DNA of 64,000 nucleotides from Lutimonas zeaxanthinifaciens (lineage in GTDB: Bacteria > Bacteroidota > Bacteroidia > Flavobacteriales > Flavobacteriaceae), in NCBI RefSeq assembly GCF_030503675.1, contig NZ_CP129964.1, forward strand, positions 1,488,001 to 1,552,000, in the 5' to 3' direction. Position numbers and translations under genes: made by a program. Each line of letters opens with the position of its first letter. Positions within the stretch are counted from its first letter, which is position 1. This document shows positions 24,635 to 33,237 of the stretch, piece by piece. The notes beneath the pieces are model-generated. The model saw only the letters and a list, made by a program, of their open reading frames with translations, ran no database searches and was not told where the DNA came from.

Positions 24635-24799
24635 ATGAATAAAATCTACTTATTTACTGCAATTATCTCGTTCATTTTTTTCGGTATTTCCTGTACCGAG
24701 GATGAAACATTTGAAGATGCTCTACAAGCCCAAAAAGTTTTGGTCAATGAAAATACGGGGGAGGAAGGTGACCAGGAATTAGAAACTTCCAGGGATTAA
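24635..24799 (+). CDS. Small acidic lipoprotein
   Basis: From the ATG at 24635 the product is 54 residues: a lipoprotein signal ('IYLFTAIISFIFFGISC', lipobox GISC) followed by a strongly acidic mature part of about 36 residues ('TEDETFEDALQAQKVL' ... 'EEGDQELETSRD'). The longer frame starting at 24560 would place 25 residues before the signal peptide and is unlikely. It is 25 bp upstream of the histidine kinase gene, so it may be co-transcribed and could modulate the sensor. No family is recognised. Confidence 0.6.
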   Translation: MNKIYLFTAIISFIFFGISCTEDETFEDALQAQKVLVNENTGEEGDQELETSRD

Positions 24800-24824
24800 G
24801 AGCGATATTTAATATTGGATATAA

Positions 24825-26897
24825 ATGAGAATAAATTTTTTCGGTTTAGTCAGGGTACTAATATTATTAGTCTTGATTTTTCATTCTTGTAAAGATGGAA
24901 ACATTGAGAATAGTAATACTTTACATGAAGTAACTGATAGTATTTCTTCTTGGTTTAAAATTGCGAAGGATGATAATGTTGAAGAAAAAATTAGACTAAA
25001 CTATTTGTTGAGAATCAAGAACGAATTGATAAATAATATAGATGATTCCTTAACTAAAAACCGATTTTTTCTTTTAACTGATATTTATTACAACCTGGAT
25101 CAAGATTCCTTATTTTATTCGAATAATGAAGAATCTTTGATAATAGCATTACAAGAGGAGGATACAGCTTTAATAGGAGAATATAACTGGAATAAAGCAA
25201 TATATTTTTACGATAGAGAAAAACTAGACAGTTCCTTCTACTACTATCAGAAAGCCCATAAATACTACAGCCTTATAAATCATGAATATTATAAGTCTAA
25301 AATGGAATTCAACATGTCTTTTATTCATTATAAAATTGGGAATTATGTTGAAAGTCAAAAACTTATTGTATCCGCCATTCAAGGATTCAAGAAATTGAAT
25401 AGGAATAGAAATTTGGTAAAATCATATAATAGATTATTGCTCCTGGATAAGGAGTTTGGAGATTATTCAAATGCTCTTAAAAATTACAACACTGCAATAA
25501 GCTATTTGAAAAAAATTGATAATAAAGGTTTTTACAAGGAAACTCTATTGAATAATTTAAGTCTCGTATATAGAAATCAAAATAAATTCGCTGAAGCTAT
25601 AAGATATTTGGATGAGGGAATTTCAAATGTTGATTTTAAGAGTAGATATCCAAGAAAATATATTACACTATTTGATAATAGAACATATTCACAATTCCTG
25701 ATGGACCCCAATATAAAATTAGTTAAGGATTTTAATGATGTTCTTGAATTCAGAGATTCAATTGGTGACAAAGAAGGGATAATTGCAAGCAAAACTCACC
25801 TCACTGAATATTACCTAAAGTATAATGACACAGCCCGGGCCCATCAAAATGCAGTTGACGCTTATGATCTTTCAGTAGAGCTTGACCTTCCAGGAGCCTT
25901 GATGGGAAGCTTAAATTTACTTTCGAGAACTGATCCAGCAAATGCATCTGAATACATGCAAAAGTATATTCAACTCAATGATAGCCTGTTGCTTGCTGAA
26001 AGGCGTGTACGAGATAAGTTTTCCAGAATCAGATTCGAAACTGAAGAATATATCGAGGAAAATATCCAATTAAAGGAAAAGAATGTATGGATTTCGGTTT
26101 CCAGTGCGCTTTCGCTTGTTAGTATTGGGTTACTGTTTTTTGTGTATCGGCAGAAATCAAAAAATCGTCATTTGTTTTTAGAAAAAAATCAAAAGGAACA
26201 AAACGAAGAGATCTATGATTTGATGCTAAAGCAGCAAAACAGAGAAGAGCGGGGCAGGGTTGAAGAGAGAATGCGGATTTCTGAGGAACTTCACGACGGT
26301 GTTCTTGCGCGATTATTTTCTGTTAGAATGGGTTTGGGATTTTTCAATATTCGGGGAAAATTGAAGGACGGAGAGAAATTTGATAAACTCACTAAGGAAC
26401 TTCAGGTGGTGGAAAAGGAAATCAGAAACTTATCGCATGCTTTGAAAAATGATGAGTTAACCGCCCAAAAAGACTTTCCAAATCTGCTGGAGAATTTAAT
26501 GAAAGATCAAAGTGGAGTAGGTTTTTTTTCATATCGATTAAAAATTGATGAGGGTCTGGCCTGGAATCAGGTGTCGGATCAAATTAAAATCAATTTGTAT
26601 CGAACTGTTCAGGAATCAATTTATAACATCATTAAGCATGCTCAATGTAACCGGGTGGATATCACCATAGAGCGAAAAGATGCTAAAATTGAACTGAAAA
26701 TTGTTGACAATGGGATCGGTTTTGATACCAATAGAAAAAAGAAGGGCATAGGATTGAACAATATCAAATCGAGGGCGAAAAATATTGGTGGCCGAATCAG
26801 TATAGAATCTGAAAAGAAAAACGGAACCGCAATAAAACTAACTATACCAACAAAAACATTTTACAATGAAACAGTATCAAAAAGTTCTGATAGTTGA
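24825..26897 (+). CDS. TPR-containing sensor histidine kinase (NarL-type partner)
   Basis: In this 690-residue protein the N-terminus looks like a lipoprotein or signal sequence ('VRVLILLVLIFHSCKDG'). It is followed by tetratricopeptide-like repeats (about residues 130-400, e.g. 'YNWNKAIYFYDREKLDSSFYYYQKAHKYY', 'ALKNYNTAISYLKKI', 'FAEAIRYLDEGISNV'). One membrane segment lies near 422-442 ('VWISVSSALSLVSIGLLFFVY'). The HisKA_3 box has phospho-acceptor His490 ('ISEELHDGVLARL'), and the HATPase region has 'NLYRTVQESIYNIIKHA', 'VDNGIGFD' and 'GIGLNNIKSRAKNIGG'. The periplasmic TPR part senses an unknown cue. The 3' end overlaps the response regulator gene by 32 bp. Confidence 0.93.
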   Translation: MRINFFGLVRVLILLVLIFHSCKDGNIENSNTLHEVTDSISSWFKIAKDDNVEEKIRLNYLLRIKNELINNIDDSLTKNRFFLLTDIYYNLDQDSLFYSNNEESLIIALQEEDTALIGEYNWNKAIYFYDREKLDSSFYYYQKAHKYYSLINHEYYKSKMEFNMSFIHYKIGNYVESQKLIVSAIQGFKKLNRNRNLVKSYNRLLLLDKEFGDYSNALKNYNTAISYLKKIDNKGFYKETLLNNLSLVYRNQNKFAEAIRYLDEGISNVDFKSRYPRKYITLFDNRTYSQFLMDPNIKLVKDFNDVLEFRDSIGDKEGIIASKTHLTEYYLKYNDTARAHQNAVDAYDLSVELDLPGALMGSLNLLSRTDPANASEYMQKYIQLNDSLLLAERRVRDKFSRIRFETEEYIEENIQLKEKNVWISVSSALSLVSIGLLFFVYRQKSKNRHLFLEKNQKEQNEEIYDLMLKQQNREERGRVEERMRISEELHDGVLARLFSVRMGLGFFNIRGKLKDGEKFDKLTKELQVVEKEIRNLSHALKNDELTAQKDFPNLLENLMKDQSGVGFFSYRLKIDEGLAWNQVSDQIKINLYRTVQESIYNIIKHAQCNRVDITIERKDAKIELKIVDNGIGFDTNRKKKGIGLNNIKSRAKNIGGRISIESEKKNGTAIKLTIPTKTFYNETVSKSSDS

Positions 26898-27543
26898 CGA
26901 TCATCCCTTAATATGCGATTCGTATGTTGAAGCCCTGAATTTAGTGATGGAGGAGAAAAGTGACTATTCCTTAAAGATCGAATCCGCGGGCGATTGCGAC
27001 AGTGCTAAAGAAAAAATACAAAATACCTGGACCGAAAATGGTTATGATATGGTGTTTCTGGATATACGCTTGCCACCTTCTGAGGATCACAGGATGCTTT
27101 CAGGTGAAGACCTGGGTGAATTGATCAGAAGAGAACATCCGTCTGCAAAGATTATTGTTGCCACCACCTTTAATGACAATTACAGGATTCAAAATATCTT
27201 TAAGAGTCTTAATCCCGAAGGATTTCTGATCAAAAATGATATTAATACCAAAGAACTGGTTGAAGCCATTAACAAAATTATGGGAGGAGGTGTTTATTAC
27301 AGTGATACGGTTTCTTCTCTAATGCGAAAAAAAATGTTTTCTGAAATTAATGTCGATAAAACAGATCGTCAGATTCTTTATGAATTATCTCTAGGAACAA
27401 AAACAAAAGATTTACCAAAATACGTACCTTTGTCTATAGCTGGTATTGAAAAAAGAAAAAGGATTTTAAAGCAGGTTTTTGATGTCGAGGATCAGGGCGA
27501 TAAAGCTTTGATCATGAAAGCTAGAGAATTAGGTTTTATTTGA
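26866..27543 (+). CDS. NarL/FixJ-like response regulator
   Basis: This 225-residue protein has a receiver domain with acidic pocket 'VLIVDDHPLICDSY' (Asp11, Asp12), phospho-acceptor Asp66 in 'DMVFLDIRLPP' and the conserved Lys in 'EGFLIKNDI'. The C-terminal part (about residues 155-225: 'DKTDRQILYELSLGTKTKDLPKYVPLSIAGIEKRKRIL') takes the place of a LuxR-type helix-turn-helix but is diverged. It should be phosphorylated by the kinase whose gene overlaps its start. Targets may include the GTAAGG sites upstream of the operon. Confidence 0.92.
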   Translation: MKQYQKVLIVDDHPLICDSYVEALNLVMEEKSDYSLKIESAGDCDSAKEKIQNTWTENGYDMVFLDIRLPPSEDHRMLSGEDLGELIRREHPSAKIIVATTFNDNYRIQNIFKSLNPEGFLIKNDINTKELVEAINKIMGGGVYYSDTVSSLMRKKMFSEINVDKTDRQILYELSLGTKTKDLPKYVPLSIAGIEKRKRILKQVFDVEDQGDKALIMKARELGFI

Positions 27544-27549
27544 TTTTTT

Positions 27550-28683
27550 ATGAAAATAGTTATAGCACCCGACAAGTTTAGAGGCTCCTTAACAGGGATC
27601 GAATTTTGTTGGATCGTCAAGGAGGCGATTTGGGAGATTTTACCTGATGTTGAAATTGTGGAAGCACCTGTTGCTGATGGTGGAGACGGAACACTTGCTG
27701 CCGTTGAGGCCCAGGTTCCTCATGGGAAGAAAACCATGGAGGTTCACGATCCTTTGTTTCGAAAAATTGAAGCTTCTTTTCTTTACAATGAAGAGTATAA
27801 GATTGCATTTGTTGAAATGGCCGAGGCGTCCGGGCTTCGCTTATTGAAGGAAGAGGAGCGCAATTGTTTTCATACCTCCACCTATGGTACGGGCGAGTTG
27901 ATCAAAGGAGCAATGGATGCCGGGGCTGAAACGATCATTCTCGGAATAGGAGGTAGTGCTACCAACGACTGTGGCATGGGCATGGCTGCTGCTTTAGGTT
28001 TTCAGTTTTTAGATGAGCAGGGAAATCTAGTAGAGCCGATTGGAAAGAATCTATCCGAGGTGAAGAAGATCGACACTTCCAAAGTAGATCCGCGCGTGGA
28101 GGTCGTGAATTTCGTAGCCGCCAGTGATGTGATTAGCCCTTTATACGGAGAAGAGGGAGCAGCTTATGTTTACGGGCCGCAAAAAGGGGCGTCTAAAAAG
28201 GAGATTGAATTACTTGATCAAGGCCTTCGTGATTTCAATGAGGTTTTAATCAAGACCTTTAATATGGATATTCACGATGTCTACGGAGCAGGAGCCGCAG
28301 GTGGCATGGGAGCCGCGGTCCTGACATTTTTTACAGGTGAGGTCCGACCGGGAATAGAACTGGTCAAGGAAATGATCGGTTTTGACAAACGCATTGAAGG
28401 TGCTGACTGGCTCATTACCGGAGAAGGAAAGCTGGATTTTCAGACTTTATTCGGAAAAGCGATCAAAGGGGTTGTGGAATCAGCACAGAATAAGAATATT
28501 CCGGTTGCGGCTTTTTGCGGAAGGATCACCTTGCCACAGGATGCACTTGCTACCATGGGAATACATTATTCTTCCGCAGTTGTTCTTGAAGCTAAAGATT
28601 ATGAGGATGCTATGGAGCACGGTAAAGAATACCTTCGAGAAATGGCTAAAAAATTTGCTATTAAGCTGTCTCGGATGGATTGA
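27550..28683 (+). CDS. Glycerate kinase (GlxK/GarK type)
   Basis: In this 377-residue protein, 'IVIAPDKFRGSLTGIEFCWIVKEAI' at the N-terminus, 'APVADGGDGTLAAVEA' (near 38-53), 'TYGTGELIKGAMDAGAETIILGIGGSATNDCGMGMAAALG' and 'WLITGEGKLDFQTLFGKAIKGV' (near 278-300) define the glycerate kinase type 1 family. It phosphorylates D-glycerate to 2- or 3-phosphoglycerate, feeding glycolysis. It starts 6 bp after the response regulator stop and is followed by a GntP-type permease, so uptake and phosphorylation of glycerate or a related sugar acid is likely. Confidence 0.95.
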   Translation: MKIVIAPDKFRGSLTGIEFCWIVKEAIWEILPDVEIVEAPVADGGDGTLAAVEAQVPHGKKTMEVHDPLFRKIEASFLYNEEYKIAFVEMAEASGLRLLKEEERNCFHTSTYGTGELIKGAMDAGAETIILGIGGSATNDCGMGMAAALGFQFLDEQGNLVEPIGKNLSEVKKIDTSKVDPRVEVVNFVAASDVISPLYGEEGAAYVYGPQKGASKKEIELLDQGLRDFNEVLIKTFNMDIHDVYGAGAAGGMGAAVLTFFTGEVRPGIELVKEMIGFDKRIEGADWLITGEGKLDFQTLFGKAIKGVVESAQNKNIPVAAFCGRITLPQDALATMGIHYSSAVVLEAKDYEDAMEHGKEYLREMAKKFAIKLSRMD

Positions 28684-28821
28684 GAATTCTGAGAATTCAA
28701 ATGAGAGCATTTTTAATTACGAATGAGATTGTTGTTCTACGCTTGAATTACACGGGAATCAAAATCTTTATTTAAATTTAGGGTATTCCGACTGTAGGTT
28801 GGTCTTAGATAATTCAATAGT

Positions 28822-30192
28822 ATGCTCATATTCATTTCCCTTGTTATTGTTGTTGCCCTGATGGTCCTGGCATCTTCAAAATTTCATGTTCATCCGTTCC
28901 TGAGCTTACTTTTTGCCGGAATTGTCATGGGTTTTATTGGAGGATTAAGCGAAGTGGAGGTGACCAAAACTTTAATAGATGGCTTTGGAAGTACCCTGGG
29001 AAGTATTGGAATCATTATTGCATTTGGTGCCATTATAGGGGTTTATCTGGAAAGGAGTGGAGGAGCCATGGCCCTTGCCAACTGGGTGATCAAAAAAGTA
29101 GGGGATAAAAACGCTCCTTTGGCCATGAACTTAACCGGGTTTGTGGTTTCTATTCCTGTATACTGCGATTCGGGTTTTATAATACTCTCGTCATTGATCA
29201 AAGCCATAAGCCGAAAATCAGGAATTTCTTTGATTGTCCTTGGGGTTTCCCTGGCAGCAGGTTTGTATGCTACCCATGTGTTTATACCACCAACTCCGGG
29301 GCCCCTGGCCGCTGCTGCTGCACTGGATGCTGATATCGGACTGGTGATTCTGTTTGGGCTGGTAGTGGCTGTTCCGGTGGCTCTTACAGGTATGTTATGG
29401 GCAAAATATATCGGTTCGAGGGCTGAAGCTAAAGACGAGGGAGAGTCGGGTAAAACCATTGTAAAAGAGGAAGATTCAGGGGCAGTTGAGGAATCCGATT
29501 CGGGTAAAGTAAGAACGGAGCTTCCTAAAACTTACAGGTCATTTGCGCCGATTCTGGTTCCTATCATTTTGATTGCACTGAATTCGATCGCTTCATATCC
29601 TGCTTCTCCCTTTGGAGAGGGAAATTTGACGGATTTTTTGAAGTTTGTCGGAAATCCGGTGATCGCCTTATTGACGGGGGTAATTCTGGTATTTCGCTTA
29701 AAAGGACCTCAGGTCACTCAAAGCCATTCCCATTGGGTTGGAGAAGGTTTAAAACAGGCTGGGGTTATTATTTTGATTACCGGAGCCGGGGGTGCTTTTG
29801 GAGCAATTCTTCGTGCAACCGGAATAGGGGACTTTATCGGTGACAGGTTTAGCGGATTGGAACTGGGCCTTTTATTGCCCTTTATAATTTCTGCTGTTCT
29901 AAAAACGGCTCAAGGTTCTTCTACCGTAGCAATAATTACTACGGCCGCTATTGTAGCTCCCATCCTGGAAAGTTTTGGTTTGGACTCGGCAACCGGACGA
30001 GCTTTGACAGTACTTTCAGTAGGTGCCGGGGCAATGACCGTTTCTCATATAAACGACAGCTTTTTCTGGGTGGTGTCGCAATTTTCCGGGATGGACACCA
30101 ATACGGCACTAAAAAGCCAGACCGTTGCCACTTTATTGCAGGGGCTTGTTGGTGCATTGATCGTTATGGGACTAGGTTTGGTGTTTATCTAG
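28822..30192 (+). CDS. GntP-family sugar-acid (gluconate/glycerate) permease
   Basis: This 456-residue protein has about 12 membrane segments. Conserved GntP features include 'HPFLSLLFAGIVMGFIGGL' (near 24-42), 'GSIGIIIAFGAIIGVYLERSGGAMALANWVIKKVG', 'VVSIPVYCDSGFIIL', 'PPTPGPLAAAAALDADIGLVILFG', 'GAFGAILRATGIGD' and 'LKTAQGSSTVAIITTAAI'. The family moves gluconate, glycerate and related acids with protons. A charged cytoplasmic loop (about residues 200-235) is usual for the family. It follows the glycerate kinase gene by 138 bp. Confidence 0.94.
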   Translation: MLIFISLVIVVALMVLASSKFHVHPFLSLLFAGIVMGFIGGLSEVEVTKTLIDGFGSTLGSIGIIIAFGAIIGVYLERSGGAMALANWVIKKVGDKNAPLAMNLTGFVVSIPVYCDSGFIILSSLIKAISRKSGISLIVLGVSLAAGLYATHVFIPPTPGPLAAAAALDADIGLVILFGLVVAVPVALTGMLWAKYIGSRAEAKDEGESGKTIVKEEDSGAVEESDSGKVRTELPKTYRSFAPILVPIILIALNSIASYPASPFGEGNLTDFLKFVGNPVIALLTGVILVFRLKGPQVTQSHSHWVGEGLKQAGVIILITGAGGAFGAILRATGIGDFIGDRFSGLELGLLLPFIISAVLKTAQGSSTVAIITTAAIVAPILESFGLDSATGRALTVLSVGAGAMTVSHINDSFFWVVSQFSGMDTNTALKSQTVATLLQGLVGALIVMGLGLVFI

Positions 30193-30361
30193 GTATTTAT
30201 ATCTGAATTGGTAGTTAAATTTAAATAGTTGTGAATATTTGTAATAAAAAAGTTCTTAAAAGTTAATGCGAGTTGATAGCCATAGCTTTTAAAAATTAAA
30301 TTACTCGTTTGCTTTTTTGAAATAAGTAACTGAGATTACTGATAAATTTATAAGATAAATA

Positions 30362-30419
30362 TATCTTTGTCGTTATGTGTAAAAATCGAGCTACATAAAG
30401 AAAAATTATTTAATGTAGC
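30362..30419 (+). promoter_or_regulatory. Promoter and leader hairpin before the WlbA-like gene
   Basis: TATCTTTG (30362-30369) fits the -7 consensus. The 70-nt leader holds a perfect 7-bp stem GCTACAT/ATGTAGC (30390-30396 with 30413-30419) with a 16-nt A-rich loop, followed by a T-rich stretch. It may be an attenuator or a translational control element of the polysaccharide locus. No -33 TTG is seen at the right distance. Confidence 0.45.
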
Positions 30420-30445
30420 CTTCTTAATTCTTTAAAAATAACATT

Positions 30446-31411
30446 TTGAAAAAATTTGCAATGATAGGTGCTTCTGGTTATATAGCACCCCGACATATGC
30501 AGGCGATTAAGGAAACTGGAAATGAACTTGTTGCAGCTCTTGATAACTTTGACAGCGTCGGAATCATTGATTCTCATTTCCCAAATGCATCTTTTTTTAC
30601 GGAATTTGAAAGATTTGACAGGCATATTTCAAAGTTGAAATATGAGAGAAATATGCATATTGATTATTTAAGTATTTGTACTCCCAACTACTTGCATGAT
30701 GCTCACATTAGATTTGCACTGAGACAGGATTCAGATGCTATATGTGAAAAGCCTCTTGTTTTAAACCCTTGGAATATGGATGCTTTAGCAAAAATTGAAA
30801 AAGAAACCGGTAAAAAGATTTTTAATATTCTTCAGTTAAGGGTTCATCCTGGTATTATTGCTCTAAAGAAAAAAATTGAAGAGGGACCCAAGGATAAAAT
30901 CTATGATATAGATTTAACCTATTTAACATCAAGGGGAACTTGGTACTATACTTCATGGAAGGGAGATATATCTAAGTCTGGAGGGATTGCTACAAATATA
31001 GGAGTTCATTTTTTTGATATGCTATCCTGGATATTTGGAGAATTAAAGCAAAATATTGTTCACATAAATACACATGACAGATCATCTGGATATCTTGAAT
31101 TCGAAAAAGCCAGAGTTAGATGGTTCTTATCAATTAATTATGATGTTTTGCCAGACGAAATTAAGGCGAAAGGACAACGAACATATCGATCAATTACCTT
31201 GGAAGGTGAAGAATTGGAATTTAGTGAAGGATTTACAGACTTGCATACGGTATCCTATCAAGAAATTCTGAATGGTAAAGGCTATGGTTTGGAAGCACCT
31301 CGTCAGGCTATTGAAATTGTTCATGCGATTCGAAATTCGAACCCTGTTGGTCCAATCGGAGAATACCATCCATTTGCAAAGAAGCCATTGGTGCCACATC
31401 CTTTTAAATAA
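30446..31411 (+). CDS. WlbA/WbpB-like UDP-GlcNAcA 3-dehydrogenase (Gfo/Idh/MocA family)
   Basis: In this 321-residue protein the Rossmann motif 'FAMIGASGYIAPRHMQAIKETG' is at the extreme N-terminus. Catalytic lysine motif 'AICEKPLVLN' is near residue 100, then 'ILQLRVHPGIIALKK' near 130 and 'GGIATNIGVHFFDMLSWIFG' near 180. This pattern is that of WlbA/WbpB, which oxidise C3 of UDP-GlcNAc uronate on the way to UDP-2,3-diamino-uronic acids. The start is TTG, because the first beta strand begins right there and the next ATG falls inside it. It has its own terminator, so it forms a separate unit ahead of the main locus. Confidence 0.85.
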   Translation: MKKFAMIGASGYIAPRHMQAIKETGNELVAALDNFDSVGIIDSHFPNASFFTEFERFDRHISKLKYERNMHIDYLSICTPNYLHDAHIRFALRQDSDAICEKPLVLNPWNMDALAKIEKETGKKIFNILQLRVHPGIIALKKKIEEGPKDKIYDIDLTYLTSRGTWYYTSWKGDISKSGGIATNIGVHFFDMLSWIFGELKQNIVHINTHDRSSGYLEFEKARVRWFLSINYDVLPDEIKAKGQRTYRSITLEGEELEFSEGFTDLHTVSYQEILNGKGYGLEAPRQAIEIVHAIRNSNPVGPIGEYHPFAKKPLVPHPFK

Positions 31412-31438
31412 GATCATATAATTTATAAATGATATCTT

Positions 31439-31475
31439 AACTCTCTTGATCTAGGATCAGGAGAGTTCTTTTTTT
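31439..31475 (+). terminator. Strong terminator of the WlbA-like gene
   Basis: AACTCTCTTGATC pairs with GATCAGGAGAGTT (12 of 13 positions) around a 3-nt loop and is followed by C and a run of seven T. Confidence 0.92.
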
Positions 31476-31808
31476 AGGGAATCGTGTATTTAATTTATAT
31501 TTGCAAAACAGTTAAAACACTATTTCGTTTTATAATTCTGACTTTTATTTAAGAAAATAATTCAAATGCATGTACCAGTTTTGATACATTAATTGTGAAG
31601 CTTGATTTTTCTTGATTTTTTTACAAAGTAAATAACTGATTACCTTTGTCTTAAAGTTGTTGATTTTTTTATTAAAAATCAATGCTTAAAGTCTTGATAA
31701 CGCTATGAAAAAATTTATATTTACGCATTCTAAAATCGGCTTTTAAATTCAGTTCTGTTTTGTTTTAAAACGGGAGTGAGAAGGGCGAAGCCGTGGTAAA
31801 TTAAAGTT
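31476..31808 (+). promoter_or_regulatory. Main promoter region and structured leader of the polysaccharide operon
   Basis: The best promoter is TTG (31694-31696), 19 bp, TATATTTA (31716-31723), matching the Bacteroidota -33/-7 spacing. Further -7 matches occur at 31497 (TATATTTG) and 31641 (TACCTTTG). Upstream of the main promoter are a tandem 10-bp repeat CTTGATTTTT (31601-31620) and an inverted repeat TTGATTTTT/AAAAATCAA (31660-31682). The leader of about 80 nt can pair CGGCTT (31737-31742) with AAGCCG (31788-31793), enclosing a GTTTT/AAAAC stem and the G-rich GGGAGTGAGAAGGGCGAAG. No gene lies in this stretch. Confidence 0.6.
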
Positions 31809-32357
31809 ATGGACGTTGAAAAAACCTTTATTGACGAATGTTATTTACTTCATCCAAAAAAGTATGAAGATAACAGGGGATATTTTTTTGAGTCATTCAA
31901 TAATTCCGAATTTTGCAATCTAATTGAGGGTGAAATAAGTTTTATTCAGGATAATCAATCACATTCTAAATATGGAGTGCTAAGAGGATTACATTATCAG
32001 TCCGGGAAATTTGCTCAGGCCAAATTGGTTCGAGTTTTGAATGGAGAAATTTTAGATATTGTACTGGATCTAAGGAAGCATTCTCCAACTTTTGGAAAAC
32101 ACTTTTCAACAGTTTTAAGTTCACAAAATATGGTTCAGCTATATGTTCCAAAAGGCATGGCACATGGATTTGTAGTATTAAGTGACTCTGCTGATGTATT
32201 TTATAAAGTTGATAATGTTTATGAGCCAAAGTCAGAAGGAGGCATTCTCTATAATGATCCTGATTTAAATATAGATTGGAAGATTAACAAGAGCGATATC
32301 ATTATTAATGAAAAAGATTTAAAACTTAATACATGGAAGGAATATTTAGATAAATGA
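31809..32357 (+). CDS. rfbC: dTDP-4-dehydrorhamnose 3,5-epimerase
   Basis: This 182-residue cupin enzyme inverts C3 and C5 of dTDP-4-keto-6-deoxyglucose. 'YEDNRGYFFESFNNSEF' (near 18-35), 'QDNQSHSKYGVLRGLHYQ' with the catalytic His (near 47-65), 'AKLVRVLNGEILDIVLDLR' and 'YVPKGMAHGFVVLSDSADVFYKVDN' are the RmlC signatures. Its stop overlaps the rfbD start by 4 bp. The first two enzymes of the rhamnose pathway (rmlA, rmlB) are not in the window. Confidence 0.95.
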   Translation: MDVEKTFIDECYLLHPKKYEDNRGYFFESFNNSEFCNLIEGEISFIQDNQSHSKYGVLRGLHYQSGKFAQAKLVRVLNGEILDIVLDLRKHSPTFGKHFSTVLSSQNMVQLYVPKGMAHGFVVLSDSADVFYKVDNVYEPKSEGGILYNDPDLNIDWKINKSDIIINEKDLKLNTWKEYLDK

Positions 32358-33214
32358 AGATATTAGTTACAGGAGCGAACGGTCAATTGGGATCAGAACT
32401 AAAAGAATTATATCAGAAAAAGTTAAAAAGAAACTTAATATTTCTCGGGAAAAATGATCTAGATATTACTGTTCAAAAAGATGTTGATCAGTTTTTTTTA
32501 AGTAATGATTTGGATTATTGTATTAATTGTGCTGCTTATACTTTTGTAGATGGATGTGAGTCAAATAAAAAATTGGCTGATAATGTGAATCATTATGGCG
32601 TTCGAAACCTTGCGAATGCTTGCAAAAATAATAATGTTACTCTAATTCATATTTCAACTGATTTTGTTTTTCGAGGTGATCAAAATATTCCATACACAGA
32701 GTCTCATTTTACCGATCCTTTAAATTATTATGGTAAGTCAAAATTAAAAGGGGAGGAATGTATAAAAGACATCATGGAGGAATACTACATAATAAGGACT
32801 TCATGGTTATATTCAAGTTTTGGCAATAATTTCTTGAAAACGATTAAACGATTAGCTCAAAGTAAGAAGGATATAGGAGTTGTAAGTGACCAAATTGGAA
32901 CCCCGACATATGCAAGAGATTTGGCAAAGTTCATTTTTCAAATCATTGACGGAAAGAAATTATGCTATGGGTTATTTCATTTTAGCAACGAAGGTTTAGC
33001 AAGTTGGTATGATTTTTCACAGGCTATTTTAGAACATCAAAATGGTAGTTTTAAATTATTTCCTTTGACAACTCAAGAATATCCTTTACCGGCAAAGAGA
33101 CCTGTTTATAGCGTTTTAGATAAAAGTAAAATTAAAAGTGTATTCCAAACAAAAATTCCTCATTGGAGAGAAAGCTTGAGGGAATGTATGGATTTAATTC
33201 AAAAAAATAAATAA
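32354..33214 (+). CDS. rfbD: dTDP-4-dehydrorhamnose reductase
   Basis: In this 286-residue extended SDR, 'ILVTGANGQLGSELKEL' is the NAD(P)-binding motif. 'CINCAAYTFVDGCESNKKLADNVN' (near 58-81), 'LIHISTDFVFRGDQ', catalytic YxxxK in 'NYYGKSKLKGE' (near 128-138) and 'IRTSWLYS' identify RmlD, which makes dTDP-L-rhamnose. It is translationally coupled to rfbC. The pair indicates L-rhamnose or a closely related 6-deoxysugar in the glycan. Confidence 0.95.
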   Translation: MKILVTGANGQLGSELKELYQKKLKRNLIFLGKNDLDITVQKDVDQFFLSNDLDYCINCAAYTFVDGCESNKKLADNVNHYGVRNLANACKNNNVTLIHISTDFVFRGDQNIPYTESHFTDPLNYYGKSKLKGEECIKDIMEEYYIIRTSWLYSSFGNNFLKTIKRLAQSKKDIGVVSDQIGTPTYARDLAKFIFQIIDGKKLCYGLFHFSNEGLASWYDFSQAILEHQNGSFKLFPLTTQEYPLPAKRPVYSVLDKSKIKSVFQTKIPHWRESLRECMDLIQKNK

Positions 33215-33237
33215 TATAATTATTGAATAATACATCT

